Positions 1-6,913 of a stretch of DNA of 14,385 nucleotides are shown one piece after another. The notes under the pieces were generated by a model, which had not been told where the DNA came from, did not search any database, and worked only from the letters and a program-made list of their open reading frames with translations. Numbering within the stretch: the stretch's first letter is position 1; each line of letters opens with the position of its first letter. The position numbers were made by a program, and so were the translations under genes. Origin of the DNA: Sphingomonadaceae bacterium (GTDB lineage: Bacteria; Pseudomonadota; Alphaproteobacteria; Sphingomonadales; Sphingomonadaceae). The stretch covers positions 1 through 14,385 of the forward strand of contig JACDGO010000017.1 in NCBI GenBank assembly GCA_013821585.1, read 5' to 3'.

Positions 1-331
1 CGATCATGTCGAGCTGTTCGTTCGCCAGCTGCGCGACCATCGCCGGCGCGGCGGCGGCCTCATAGGTCGCGTCGCCGTCGGCCATTATATAAATATCCGC
101 ATCGACATCGGCGAACATGCGGCGGACGACGTGCCCCTTGCCCTGCATCCGCTCGGTCCGCACGATCGCGCCCGCCTTCGTGGCGGTTTCGCGCGTCGCG
201 TCGGCCGAGTTGTTGTCGTAAACGTAGATCGCCGCGTCGGGCAGCGCCGCGCGGAAATCCGCGACCGTCCGCGCGATCGCCGCCTCTTCGTTGAAGCACG
301 GAAGCAGAACGGCGATGCGCGGTGCGGTCAA
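1..331 (-). CDS. Glycosyltransferase family 2, N-terminal part (cut by window edge)
   Basis: The visible 110 codons read as the N-terminal half of a GT-A fold family 2 glycosyltransferase, which moves a sugar from a nucleotide-sugar to an acceptor, often a polyprenyl phosphate or polysaccharide. The signs are a first beta strand ending in LLPCFNEE (residues 9-16), DNNS at 39-42 (nucleotide binding), a QGKG loop at 63-66 and a DGD metal-binding motif at 85-87. The chosen start is TTG at 331, 5 bases after the tig stop, with GAAGG about 10 bases upstream; no ATG lies nearby, and a CTG three codons earlier cannot be excluded. The acceptor-specificity region lies outside the window, so the substrate is unknown. 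The tight spacing suggests co-transcription with tig. Family is secure; exact function is not. Confidence 0.85.
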   Translation of the reverse strand, partial: MTAPRIAVLLPCFNEEAAIARTVADFRAALPDAAIYVYDNNSADATRETATKAGAIVRTERMQGKGHVVRRMFADVDADIYIMADGDATYEAAAAPAMVAQLANEQLDMI

Positions 332-336
332 GAGGT

Positions 337-1893
337 TCAGGCCTTCGCCTTCCTGGCCGCCGGCTTTTTCGCGGCGGGCTTGGCGGGAGCCGCTTTGGCG
401 GCCGGCGTCTTGGGCGCAACCTTCTTCGCCGCAGGCTTTGCCTCAGCTTTCGCGGGCTCGGCCTTCTTCGGCGCCGCTGCTTTCTTCCCCTTCGGCTTCA
501 CAGCGGGCGTGTGGTCGTGCCCGCAGCCCGGCCCATGCACATGCCCGTCCCCGGAAACGTCGGTGTCTTCGGCCTCGATCTCCGCCTCGAGCTCCGCGCG
601 CGTCGCGGTGCGGTCGGTGATCTCGGCCTTGCCGAACAGGAAGTCGACGACCTTGTCCTCATAGAGCGGCGCGCGCAACTGGGCTGCCGCCATCGCGTCC
701 GACTGGACATATTGCATGAAGCGCTCGCGGTCCTTCGGTTCGTACTGCTGGGCTGCCTGCGCGATCAGGCGGCTCATCTCGGTCTGGCTGACCTCGACGC
801 CGTTCGCCTGGCCGATCTCCGACAAGAGCAGCCCCAGACGAACACGCCGCTCGGCGATGCGGCGATAGTCCGCGCGGTCGGCTTTCATCTCCTTCAGCGC
901 GGCGGCGGGATCGGCCTCGTGCCCCGCTTCATGCTCGAGCTGACGCCAGATCTGGTCGAACTCGGCATCGACCATCGACGGCGGAACCGGGAAATCGTGA
1001 TTGGCGGCGAGCTGGTCGAGCAATTTGCGCTTCATGTGCGTGCGCGTCAGGCCGCTAAGCTCCTGCTCAACCTGCCCCTTGAGCAGCCCGCGCAGCTGAT
1101 CGAGACTTTCGAGCCCCAGCGACTTGGCGAATGCGTCGTCGATCGCCTGAGCTTGTGGCACGCGCACTTCGTTCACCACCAGGTCGAAGGTCGCGGGCTT
1201 CCCCTTCAGATAGTCGACATTGTAGTCCTTGGGGAAAGTGACGGTGATCGTCTTTTCGTCGTTCGCCCTGACGCCGATCAGCTGGTCCTCGAACCCCGGG
1301 ATCAGGCGGCCCGAGCCGATCTCGACCGACATGTCTTCGCCCTTGCCGCCGTCGAACGGCTCGCCGGCGACCTTGCCGAGATAGTCCATCAGCACGAGAT
1401 CGCCGCTTTCCGCCTTGTGCCCCTTGGGCGCGTCGCCGAAGCGCTTCTGTTGCCCCGCGAGCTGTGCGAGCTGCGCATCGACCGCCGTGTCGTCGCCCTC
1501 GACCGTCAGCCGTTCGAGCTTCAGCCCGTCGATCGCCGGCTTCGGCACTTCGGGAAGCACTTCGAGCGCGACCTTGACCTCGGCGTCCTTGCCCGGCGCA
1601 TAATCCTCGCCGAGCTCAACCGACGGCTGCATCGCGGGGCGCAATTTCTTGTCGCCGATCAGCTTTTGCACGCCTTCCTGCACCGCCGCGTCGAGCGCCT
1701 GCTGCTGGAGCATCTGCCCGTGCATCTTGCGCACCAGGTTCGCGGGCACCTTGCCGGGGCGAAAGCCCGGCATGCGCACCTGCGGCGCGGCCTTTTTCAC
1801 CTCGGCGTCGATGCGCGCATCGATATCCTTGGCGGTGATGGTCAGCGCATAGCCGCGCTTCAGGCCGTCGTTCAGCGTCTCGGCAATCTTCAT
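337..1893 (-). CDS. tig: Trigger factor, ribosome-associated chaperone and prolyl isomerase
   Basis: The 518-residue product binds the ribosome at the tunnel exit and shields nascent chains. Domains in order: an N-terminal ribosome-binding domain with the signature GFRPGKVP at 43-50; an FKBP-type prolyl isomerase domain at about 165-243 (starting GDLVLMDYLGKV, with IPGFEDQLIG near 198-207); and a helical chaperone domain at about 245-440. The family is usually about 430-450 residues. Here about 78 extra residues follow: a His/Cys cluster HVHGPGCGHDH at 451-461, then a tail rich in Ala, Lys and Pro to the end. The ATG at 1893 begins the conserved start MKIAETL, although no clear Shine-Dalgarno precedes it. 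tRNA-Leu lies 58 bases upstream on the same strand, and a glycosyltransferase begins 5 bases after the stop. Identification is firm; the role of the tail is unknown. Confidence 0.97.
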   Translation of the reverse strand: MKIAETLNDGLKRGYALTITAKDIDARIDAEVKKAAPQVRMPGFRPGKVPANLVRKMHGQMLQQQALDAAVQEGVQKLIGDKKLRPAMQPSVELGEDYAPGKDAEVKVALEVLPEVPKPAIDGLKLERLTVEGDDTAVDAQLAQLAGQQKRFGDAPKGHKAESGDLVLMDYLGKVAGEPFDGGKGEDMSVEIGSGRLIPGFEDQLIGVRANDEKTITVTFPKDYNVDYLKGKPATFDLVVNEVRVPQAQAIDDAFAKSLGLESLDQLRGLLKGQVEQELSGLTRTHMKRKLLDQLAANHDFPVPPSMVDAEFDQIWRQLEHEAGHEADPAAALKEMKADRADYRRIAERRVRLGLLLSEIGQANGVEVSQTEMSRLIAQAAQQYEPKDRERFMQYVQSDAMAAAQLRAPLYEDKVVDFLFGKAEITDRTATRAELEAEIEAEDTDVSGDGHVHGPGCGHDHTPAVKPKGKKAAAPKKAEPAKAEAKPAAKKVAPKTPAAKAAPAKPAAKKPAARKAKA

Positions 1894-1951
1894 GGAAAAG
1901 TCGTTTCATCCAGCTGTGGTCGGGGGCTGCGAATAGGAGGCGAAAACGGGC

Positions 1952-2036
1952 TGGTGCGGGCGAAGGGACTCGAACCCCCACATCTTGCGATACCTGGACC
2001 TAAACCAGGCGCGTCTACCAGTTCCGCCACGCCCGC
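1952..2036 (-). tRNA. tRNA-Leu (anticodon UAG), CCA encoded
   Basis: The minus strand folds as a class II tRNA. The acceptor arm GCGGGCG (2036-2030) pairs perfectly with CGCCCGC (1962-1956), followed by discriminator A (1955) and an encoded CCA (1954-1952). The D-loop region has TGGCGGAACTGGTAGACGC, typical of tRNA-Leu. The anticodon stem CCTGG/CCAGG encloses the loop TTTAGGT, giving anticodon UAG, which reads CUA and, with wobble, other CUN codons. A variable arm is followed by a T arm with GGTTCGAGTCC. The A73 discriminator and long variable arm both fit leucine. No convincing promoter hexamers could be picked upstream. It lies between tig and a microprotein gene on the other strand. Confidence 0.96.
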
Positions 2037-2125
2037 ATCGGACCCTTAGGCAAGGCGCGCGTCCATATCGCCGCCCGCCCCGAAGGGCAAGGGAGCCGGA
2101 CGCGCGCCCGCGCGTTACCCGTTCG

Positions 2126-2131
2126 AAGGAG
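2126..2131 (+). promoter_or_regulatory. Strong Shine-Dalgarno of the 41-residue microprotein
   Basis: AAGGAG is followed by a 7-base spacer to the ATG at 2139. This is a near-ideal ribosome binding site, stronger than those of most genes in the window, and is the main evidence that the short downstream frame is translated. Confidence 0.75.
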
Positions 2132-2138
2132 ATTCACC

Positions 2139-2264
2139 ATGGCGACGGTCCCCCCGCCCGACCCGCAGCCCGACCAGGGTCCGATTGAAACCCCCGAACC
2201 GACGAGCCCGCCGCCCGAGGTCGGCCCGACGCCGGGCGATGTCGACATGCCCGATCCGGGTTAG
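2139..2264 (+). CDS. Acidic proline-rich microprotein, 41 residues, function unknown
   Basis: ATG at 2139 to TAG at 2262-2264 encodes 41 residues, of which 15 are Pro and 8 are Asp or Glu, with no Lys or Arg; it begins MATVPPPDPQPDQ and ends DVDMPDPG. It should be acidic and disordered; no membrane segment, signal peptide or Cys is present. Its frame keeps G/C-rich third positions and it has the best Shine-Dalgarno in the window. Its stop overlaps the stop of the convergent exported-protein gene (shared TTAG at 2261-2264). I recognise no family. Similar short Pro/Asp-rich proteins may occur in related sphingomonads, but this is recollection only. The alternative is a non-coding spacer with a chance frame. 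Confidence 0.6.
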   Translation: MATVPPPDPQPDQGPIETPEPTSPPPEVGPTPGDVDMPDPG

Positions 2265-2851
2265 TTGATCCGCGCGCTCGCCACAAGCAGGCGATACGCC
2301 CCCGCGTCGCGCTCGTAGTAATAGATCGACGGCGCCTCGAACGTGATCAGATAGAGCTTTCCGCCGATCACAGCGCCGGTTCCTTCGCCGCTGCGCTTCA
2401 CTTCCTCGTCCTGCAGCGTGAACGCATAGGTGAAATGGACGCCCGGATGCCCGGCGAAGGTCGCGGGCTCGACGCCGCCGACGCTGAACAGCGATGTGCC
2501 CGCGGCGACGCGGTAGCTCCCCTCGAACAGCGAAACGATGTCGGGCGGCAGCATCGACGCCTGGAAATGCGGCAGCGGGTGGTATTTCCTGTCGGTCTCG
2601 CGGAACAGCGTCTTGTCGTCCGCGATCCCGGCGTAGAAGCTGAGATCGTTGAGCGTCAGTCCGTCGAGCGTCCAGCTCTCGGCGTTCCGCCCGATCTTAT
2701 CGCCGAGCCTGTTCCAGTCGTTCGGCGGCGTGACGCTCAATCCCAGCTTGCCGACCGCCCGCGCCTCACCCGCGTACATGATCTTGTAGCCTGCTCGGGC
2801 CGGCGCGGCCGCGACGAGCGCGATCACGAGCGCGAGGCCGAGCGCCTTCAT
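2261..2851 (-). CDS. Predicted exported protein of unknown function (196 residues)
   Basis: The protein begins with a clear Sec signal peptide (MKALGLALVI then an Ala-rich stretch, probable cleavage after APARA at about residue 20). The mature part of about 176 residues is a compact, aromatic-rich domain with no Cys and no membrane segment. I recognise no family; its pattern (a GTSLFSVGG segment, then HFTYAFTLQDEEVKRSG, then LYLITFEAPS) looks like an all-beta periplasmic domain. The ATG at 2851 overlaps the stop of the M48 peptidase gene (ATGA, 4 bases), so translation is likely coupled and the two products may act together in the periplasm. It is the last gene of the cluster behind gatB. The stop TAA at 2263-2261 overlaps the TAG of the microprotein on the other strand. 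Export is likely; the biochemical role is unknown. Confidence 0.85.
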   Translation of the reverse strand: MKALGLALVIALVAAAPARAGYKIMYAGEARAVGKLGLSVTPPNDWNRLGDKIGRNAESWTLDGLTLNDLSFYAGIADDKTLFRETDRKYHPLPHFQASMLPPDIVSLFEGSYRVAAGTSLFSVGGVEPATFAGHPGVHFTYAFTLQDEEVKRSGEGTGAVIGGKLYLITFEAPSIYYYERDAGAYRLLVASARIN

Positions 2852-4005
2852 GGCGTCACGCCCGCGAGCATCGCCACCATCGGACGGTCCTTCGCCGCCG
2901 GGCTCCTTGCAAGATAGGACGCGAGCGCCGCCTGTCCGCCCGGCTTGTCGCCCGCACGCAGCAGCGCAAGGCCGAGGCCGCGCCACGCCTCGACCGGTGC
3001 GCCACCCGCCGCGATCGCCTGGCAATAATAGCCGCTTGCGAGAATGAAATCGCCCGGTCCGCCGCGCGCACGGTAAAGCTCTCCGCGCGCGTAAAGCAGG
3101 TCGCCCGTCCAGCCGTTCGCGCCCGCGAGCTGTTCGAGCAGCAGCTCGGTCGCGCCGAAGTCGTTCAATTTGATCTGGTCGTCGATAAAGTCCGCCCAGA
3201 ACGGCGCGAGCGCCGCGCGATATTCCGCCGCATTGAGCGCGCGGTCCGAAGGCCCGGAAAGCGCCGCCGCCTGCCGATCGAGCGCCGCCTGCCGCGCCGC
3301 GCTCGTCGGGTGCGTCGCGAACATCCCGCCCTCGCGGCGCGCCTTGCGCCCGCGCTGCGCCGCGGTCGCCAGATCCTCGGCCCGGATCTGCGCCCAGATG
3401 CGCGACGCCGCGCGCGGATCGTAGCCCGCTTTCGCGAGCAGACCGACCGAGCCCGCGTCGGCGGCGCTTTCCATCTCGCGCGAGAAGGAAAAGATCGAGC
3501 CGATCATGCCGACCTGCAGCGTGGTCATCGCCCCCGCCGCGGCATAGCCGCCGACCGGTATCATCGAGAGCCACGCCATCGCGTTGGTCTTCTTCTTTAT
3601 ATCGCGAAAACCCTGGAGGCTGTGCCGCTCGCGATAATGGGTGAACTCGTGCCCCAGCACCGCAGCGAGCTGCGCCTCGTCACGCGTGCGCAGGAACAGC
3701 CCCGACCAGACGAGCATCATCCCGTTCGGCGCCATCGACGCGTTGAAGTAAGGCGTGCGCACGATGTAGATTCGCACGTCGCGGCACACCTCGCCGACCG
3801 TGCGGCAAAAGACCTTGCGCACATAGGCGTTGAAACCCGGATCGCGGATCAGGAAATTCGACGTCTTGAGCGCGCGCTCCTCCTCGTCGACCTGCATCCA
3901 CAGCCCGCGCTCGTCGGCGTCGCGCGGCGCATAGCCGGGACCGGGAACTGGCGGCGGCGCGGCGGCGAGGAGCGCGAGCGCGGCGAGCGGCAGGCTCCGC
4001 TTCAC
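2848..4005 (-). CDS. M48-family zinc metallopeptidase, exported, with TPR-like C-terminus
   Basis: The 385-residue protein carries the M48 zinc site HEFTH at 119-123 (His119 and His123 ligands, Glu120 catalytic) and the downstream helix EMESAAD, with Glu179 as probable third ligand and Asp183 after it. A hydrophobic N-terminus (residues 3-16) suggests export; two Cys (67 and 74) may form a disulfide, and Asn-Gly-Met-Met near 94-97 precedes the protease helix as in BepA/LoiP-like members. Residues from about 280 to 385 are helical and look like TPR repeats. M48 periplasmic members degrade misfolded outer-membrane proteins; that role is inferred here. The start is GTG at 4005, overlapping the previous gene's stop (GTGA), with GGAG 8 bases upstream. 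It lies third in a chain of four exported-protein genes. The peptidase call is firm; the substrate is unknown. Confidence 0.93.
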   Translation of the reverse strand: MKRSLPLAALALLAAAPPPVPGPGYAPRDADERGLWMQVDEEERALKTSNFLIRDPGFNAYVRKVFCRTVGEVCRDVRIYIVRTPYFNASMAPNGMMLVWSGLFLRTRDEAQLAAVLGHEFTHYRERHSLQGFRDIKKKTNAMAWLSMIPVGGYAAAGAMTTLQVGMIGSIFSFSREMESAADAGSVGLLAKAGYDPRAASRIWAQIRAEDLATAAQRGRKARREGGMFATHPTSAARQAALDRQAAALSGPSDRALNAAEYRAALAPFWADFIDDQIKLNDFGATELLLEQLAGANGWTGDLLYARGELYRARGGPGDFILASGYYCQAIAAGGAPVEAWRGLGLALLRAGDKPGGQAALASYLARSPAAKDRPMVAMLAGVTP

Positions 4006-4778
4006 TTGGCAGGCTCCACAATCACGGTGCCGGTGCCGAGCGGCTTCGCACCCGGCTGGACCGGCATCGACGCCATCAGTGCGTCGACCATGCTCCGCGC
4101 GCCCTCGGGAGTGCGCACGTCGCCCTTCGATCCGCGCAAGATGTCGAACCAGACGACGTTGCCGGTCGAAACCTCGACCAAGCCGGCATAGGCGACGTGC
4201 ACCCCGCCGGTGACGATCCCGCAGAAACCGACGATGCAGCCGAGCAGCCCCGCGACCTGCATCGCCTTGCGCGCGTCGCTCGCGAAATTGTCGCGCGTGA
4301 ACAGGAACAGCGCGTAGTTTCCGCCAGAAAGCTCGCTGATCCGCCGCGCCCCAGGCCCGAGCGTCCAGTCGAAGCGGCCCTTCTTGGTCGGCAGCTTTTC
4401 GCCGTAATATTTATGCTCGATGATCGCGCTCGCGACCGCCTGGAACAGCGCGCTGTAATCGGCGACGAGCTGCGCGGCGTCGCCGGTCTGCTCGTCGAGC
4501 GGCGTGAGCGCGACGCCGCGCGCACGCTGGTTCGCCGCGAGCGCCGCCGCGAGATTGCCGCGCGCCGCGTTCGTCCAGTCGGCGTTCGGCTGCGCGACCC
4601 CCCCGCCCTGCAACTGCCCGACATCGACGTCGGGGCGCATCAGCACCACCGTCACCGGCATGCCGGTAGGGAGCGCATAGCCCGACGCGGTGAAGGCCTT
4701 GGCGCCCGCGCGGGCCGCGTTTGCCGCGCAGCACACCGTCAACGCCATGAAAACACGAATGATTCGTCCCCGCCCCAT
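4002..4778 (-). CDS. Predicted exported protein, possibly CsgG/GNA1162-like (258 residues)
   Basis: The start chosen is the ATG at 4778, which gives a good signal peptide: a basic n-region (MGRGRIIR), a hydrophobic core, and probable cleavage after ANAARA at about residue 24. A later ATG at 4748 would remove the basic residues, and a longer frame would run into the upstream gene. The mature protein has VVLMRPDVDVGQL at 44-56, a helix with IIEHKYYG at 119-126, YALFLFTRDN at 155-164, a hydrophobic segment at about 176-200 containing Cys181 and Cys186, and STGNVVWFDI at 204-213. The alternation of strands and helices and the 'generated value versus TGNVVW' ending recall lipoprotein-assembly folds such as CsgG or GNA1162, but no lipobox Cys is present, so this is only a guess. 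It begins 10 bases after the preceding gene and overlaps the M48 gene by 4. Confidence 0.83.
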   Translation of the reverse strand: MGRGRIIRVFMALTVCCAANAARAGAKAFTASGYALPTGMPVTVVLMRPDVDVGQLQGGGVAQPNADWTNAARGNLAAALAANQRARGVALTPLDEQTGDAAQLVADYSALFQAVASAIIEHKYYGEKLPTKKGRFDWTLGPGARRISELSGGNYALFLFTRDNFASDARKAMQVAGLLGCIVGFCGIVTGGVHVAYAGLVEVSTGNVVWFDILRGSKGDVRTPEGARSMVDALMASMPVQPGAKPLGTGTVIVEPAK

Positions 4779-4788
4779 CGATGCGATG

Positions 4789-5364
4789 TTAGGACAGGAA
4801 CAAGCGGCTCGAAAGTCTTTTGCGCCGCGACTTCGCATAGCGCGCGGCACTCTCGACAAGCGCATCACCGAGCACGGCCTGCTGTGTTCGCGCGTCGCGC
4901 CCGCCGACCATCAGCGGAAGCTCGAAGGCCACACTCGCTACCCGCGCCCGCGCGGCGCGGTCATAGGTCTCCCAGCGCACCGCGGCGACGCCCTCGCCCG
5001 AGGGCTTCTTCTCGCCGATGCCGAGGCCCGCGACGCACAGCCTCAGCGCGACCCGTTCGACGATCACCTTGATGCGATAGCGCGTCAGCGGCGGGGGATC
5101 GGAAGACAGCGGGTCGGGATGCGCCGCGACCGACAATCCCGCATCCTTCAGCGCCGCAGTCTTACGCGCGGCAAGCGCGTCGCCCGACGGATGCGCGACG
5201 TCGCGCCAGAGCAATATCCCCTTGGGCAAGCACAGGAGGCCCGCCTTCAGGTTGCCGACCTTTTCCATCGGCGCGATCGCATAGTCGACCGACGCGATCG
5301 AATAGTCGGCGGCGTTGCCGTCGCTCGCCGCGGCGGCGAGCAGCAGAAGCGCGACCGCGGCTAT
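4789..5364 (-). CDS. Predicted exported protein with no standard start codon (about 191 residues)
   Basis: The frame from the ATG at 5268 gives only 159 residues, but G/C-rich third positions and a signal-peptide-like sequence ([14 protein letters not shown], then [13 protein letters not shown]) continue upstream to an ATA at 5364-5362. No ATG, GTG or TTG occurs between 5268 and the in-frame TGA at 5388-5386. The ATA overlaps the gatB stop as ATAG, like the ATGA and GTGA overlaps elsewhere in this cluster, and GGAG (5377-5374) lies 9 bases before it. Two Cys (45 and 110) could form a disulfide, and YRIKVIVE followed by LRLCVAGLG marks a beta core. The C-terminus is basic. I recognise no family. 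The true start may be ATA, a +1 frameshift from the ATG at 5389, or ATG 5268 (no signal). Confidence 0.72.
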   Translation of the reverse strand: MAAVALLLLAAAASDGNAADYSIASVDYAIAPMEKVGNLKAGLLCLPKGILLWRDVAHPSGDALAARKTAALKDAGLSVAAHPDPLSSDPPPLTRYRIKVIVERVALRLCVAGLGIGEKKPSGEGVAAVRWETYDRAARARVASVAFELPLMVGGRDARTQQAVLGDALVESAARYAKSRRKRLSSRLFLS

Positions 5365-6821
5365 GAAAGCGCGCTCCGCAGGCGCTCATTGACGATCTTG
5401 GGGTTCGCCTTGCCCCCCATCGCCTTCATCGTCTGGCCGACGAAGAAGCCGAACAGCGCTTCCTTGCCGCCGCAATAGTCCGCGACCTTGTCGGCGTTCG
5501 CCGCGAGCACACCCGCCACCGCCGCGTCGATCGCGCCGGTGTCGCTGGTCTGCTTCAGCCCCCGCGCCTCGACGATCGCGCCCGCGCTCTCGCCGGTTTC
5601 GAGCATCGCCTCGAACACCTGCTTGGCCAGGCTCCCCGACAGCGTCCCGTCGCCGACGAGCTTCAAAAGCCCGGCCGCGCCCGCCGGAGACACCGGACTT
5701 TCCGCGATCTCCTTGCCGAGCCGGTTGAGCGCTCCGAACAGTTCCGACGTCAGCCAGTTCGCGCCCGCCTTCGCCTCAACGCCTTCGTCCAGCAGCGCCT
5801 CGAACCACCGTGCGGTCTCGACGTCAGAGGTGATCACGTCGGCGTTGTACGGCGGAATACCGAGCGCCTCGACATAGCGCGCGCGCTTCGCGTCGGGCAG
5901 TTCGGGCAGGCTCGCCTTCGCGTCCGCGACGAACGCCTCGCTCAATTCGAGCGGCAGCAGGTCCGGATCGGGAAAATAGCGATAGTCGTGCGCGTCCTCC
6001 TTCGAGCGCATCGAGCGCGTGACGCCCTTGTCGGGATCGAACAGCCGCGTCTCCTGCACCACCGTCCCGCCGTCCTCGATCAGCGCGACCTGGCGCGTCG
6101 CCTCGTAATCGACCACCGCCTGGATGAAGCGCACCGAATTGACGTTCTTGGTCTCGGTCCGCGTGCCGAATTCGGCACCCGGCCGGCGGACCGACACGTT
6201 CACGTCGGCGCGCATCGACCCCTGCTCCATGTTGCCGTCGCACGACCCGACATAGCGCAGGATCGCGCGCAGCTTCTTGACGTACGCCCCCGCCTCGGCG
6301 GGCGATCGCATGTCGGGCTTCGACACGATCTCCATCAGCGCGACGCCCGAACGATTGAGGTCGACATAGGACATCGCCGGATGCTGGTCGTGCATCAGCT
6401 TGCCCGCGTCCTGTTCGACATGGATGCGCTCGATGCCGATCGTCTTTTCGCCCTCGTCGGTTTCGATGTCGAGCGAGCCTTCGCCGACAAGAGGATGATA
6501 AAGCTGCGAAATCTGATACCCCTGTGGCAGGTCCGCATAGAAATAATTCTTGCGGTCGAAGCGGCTCCAGCGGTTGATTTTGGCGTCGAGCGCGAGGCCC
6601 GTGCGCACCGCCTGGCGGATGCATTCGCCGTTCGGCACCGGCAGCATCCCCGGCATCGCCGCGTCGACGAGCGAAACCTGCGTGTTGGGCTCCGCGCCGA
6701 ATTCGGTCGACGCGCCCGAGAAAAGCTTGGCGTGCGAGGTGATCTGGGCATGGACCTCGAGGCCGATCACGACCTCGAACTCCCCCGTCGCGCCGGTGAT
6801 GCGGTAAGCGGTGTCGGTCAT
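5361..6821 (-). CDS. gatB: Asp/Glu-tRNA amidotransferase subunit B
   Basis: GatB recognises misacylated Glu-tRNA(Gln) or Asp-tRNA(Asn), activates the side-chain carboxylate with ATP and accepts ammonia from GatA. The 486-residue product has the hallmark [12 protein letters not shown] at 16-27, the [17 protein letters not shown] cradle at 90-106, HVEQDAGK at 134-141, and the family signature region [19 protein letters not shown] at 152-170 (an Ala where many homologues have Pro). The C-terminal third is the YqeY-like tail domain ending in [10 protein letters not shown]. The ATG at 6821 is preferred; a GTG one codon earlier is possible. In most relatives gatC, gatA and gatB adjoin; here a methyltransferase gene separates gatA and gatB, leaving 92 bases before gatB. 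Four exported-protein genes follow it. Identification is secure. Confidence 0.97.
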   Translation of the reverse strand: MTDTAYRITGATGEFEVVIGLEVHAQITSHAKLFSGASTEFGAEPNTQVSLVDAAMPGMLPVPNGECIRQAVRTGLALDAKINRWSRFDRKNYFYADLPQGYQISQLYHPLVGEGSLDIETDEGEKTIGIERIHVEQDAGKLMHDQHPAMSYVDLNRSGVALMEIVSKPDMRSPAEAGAYVKKLRAILRYVGSCDGNMEQGSMRADVNVSVRRPGAEFGTRTETKNVNSVRFIQAVVDYEATRQVALIEDGGTVVQETRLFDPDKGVTRSMRSKEDAHDYRYFPDPDLLPLELSEAFVADAKASLPELPDAKRARYVEALGIPPYNADVITSDVETARWFEALLDEGVEAKAGANWLTSELFGALNRLGKEIAESPVSPAGAAGLLKLVGDGTLSGSLAKQVFEAMLETGESAGAIVEARGLKQTSDTGAIDAAVAGVLAANADKVADYCGGKEALFGFFVGQTMKAMGGKANPKIVNERLRSALS

Positions 6822-6913
6822 CACCGTTCTGATAGCGCGCGCGGGGGTTCAGGCAAGGCGTTCGGTCTTCGCTGTGCTTTGCCGCGCGCTTTCCAACAGG
6901 GTGAGCGGCTCGT

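Noticed and set aside
322..2049. A 575-codon plus-strand open frame opposite tig
   Set aside because: The minus strand clearly encodes trigger factor with its motifs; long opposite frames are common at high G+C, and this frame has no recognisable motif and runs through tRNA-Leu.
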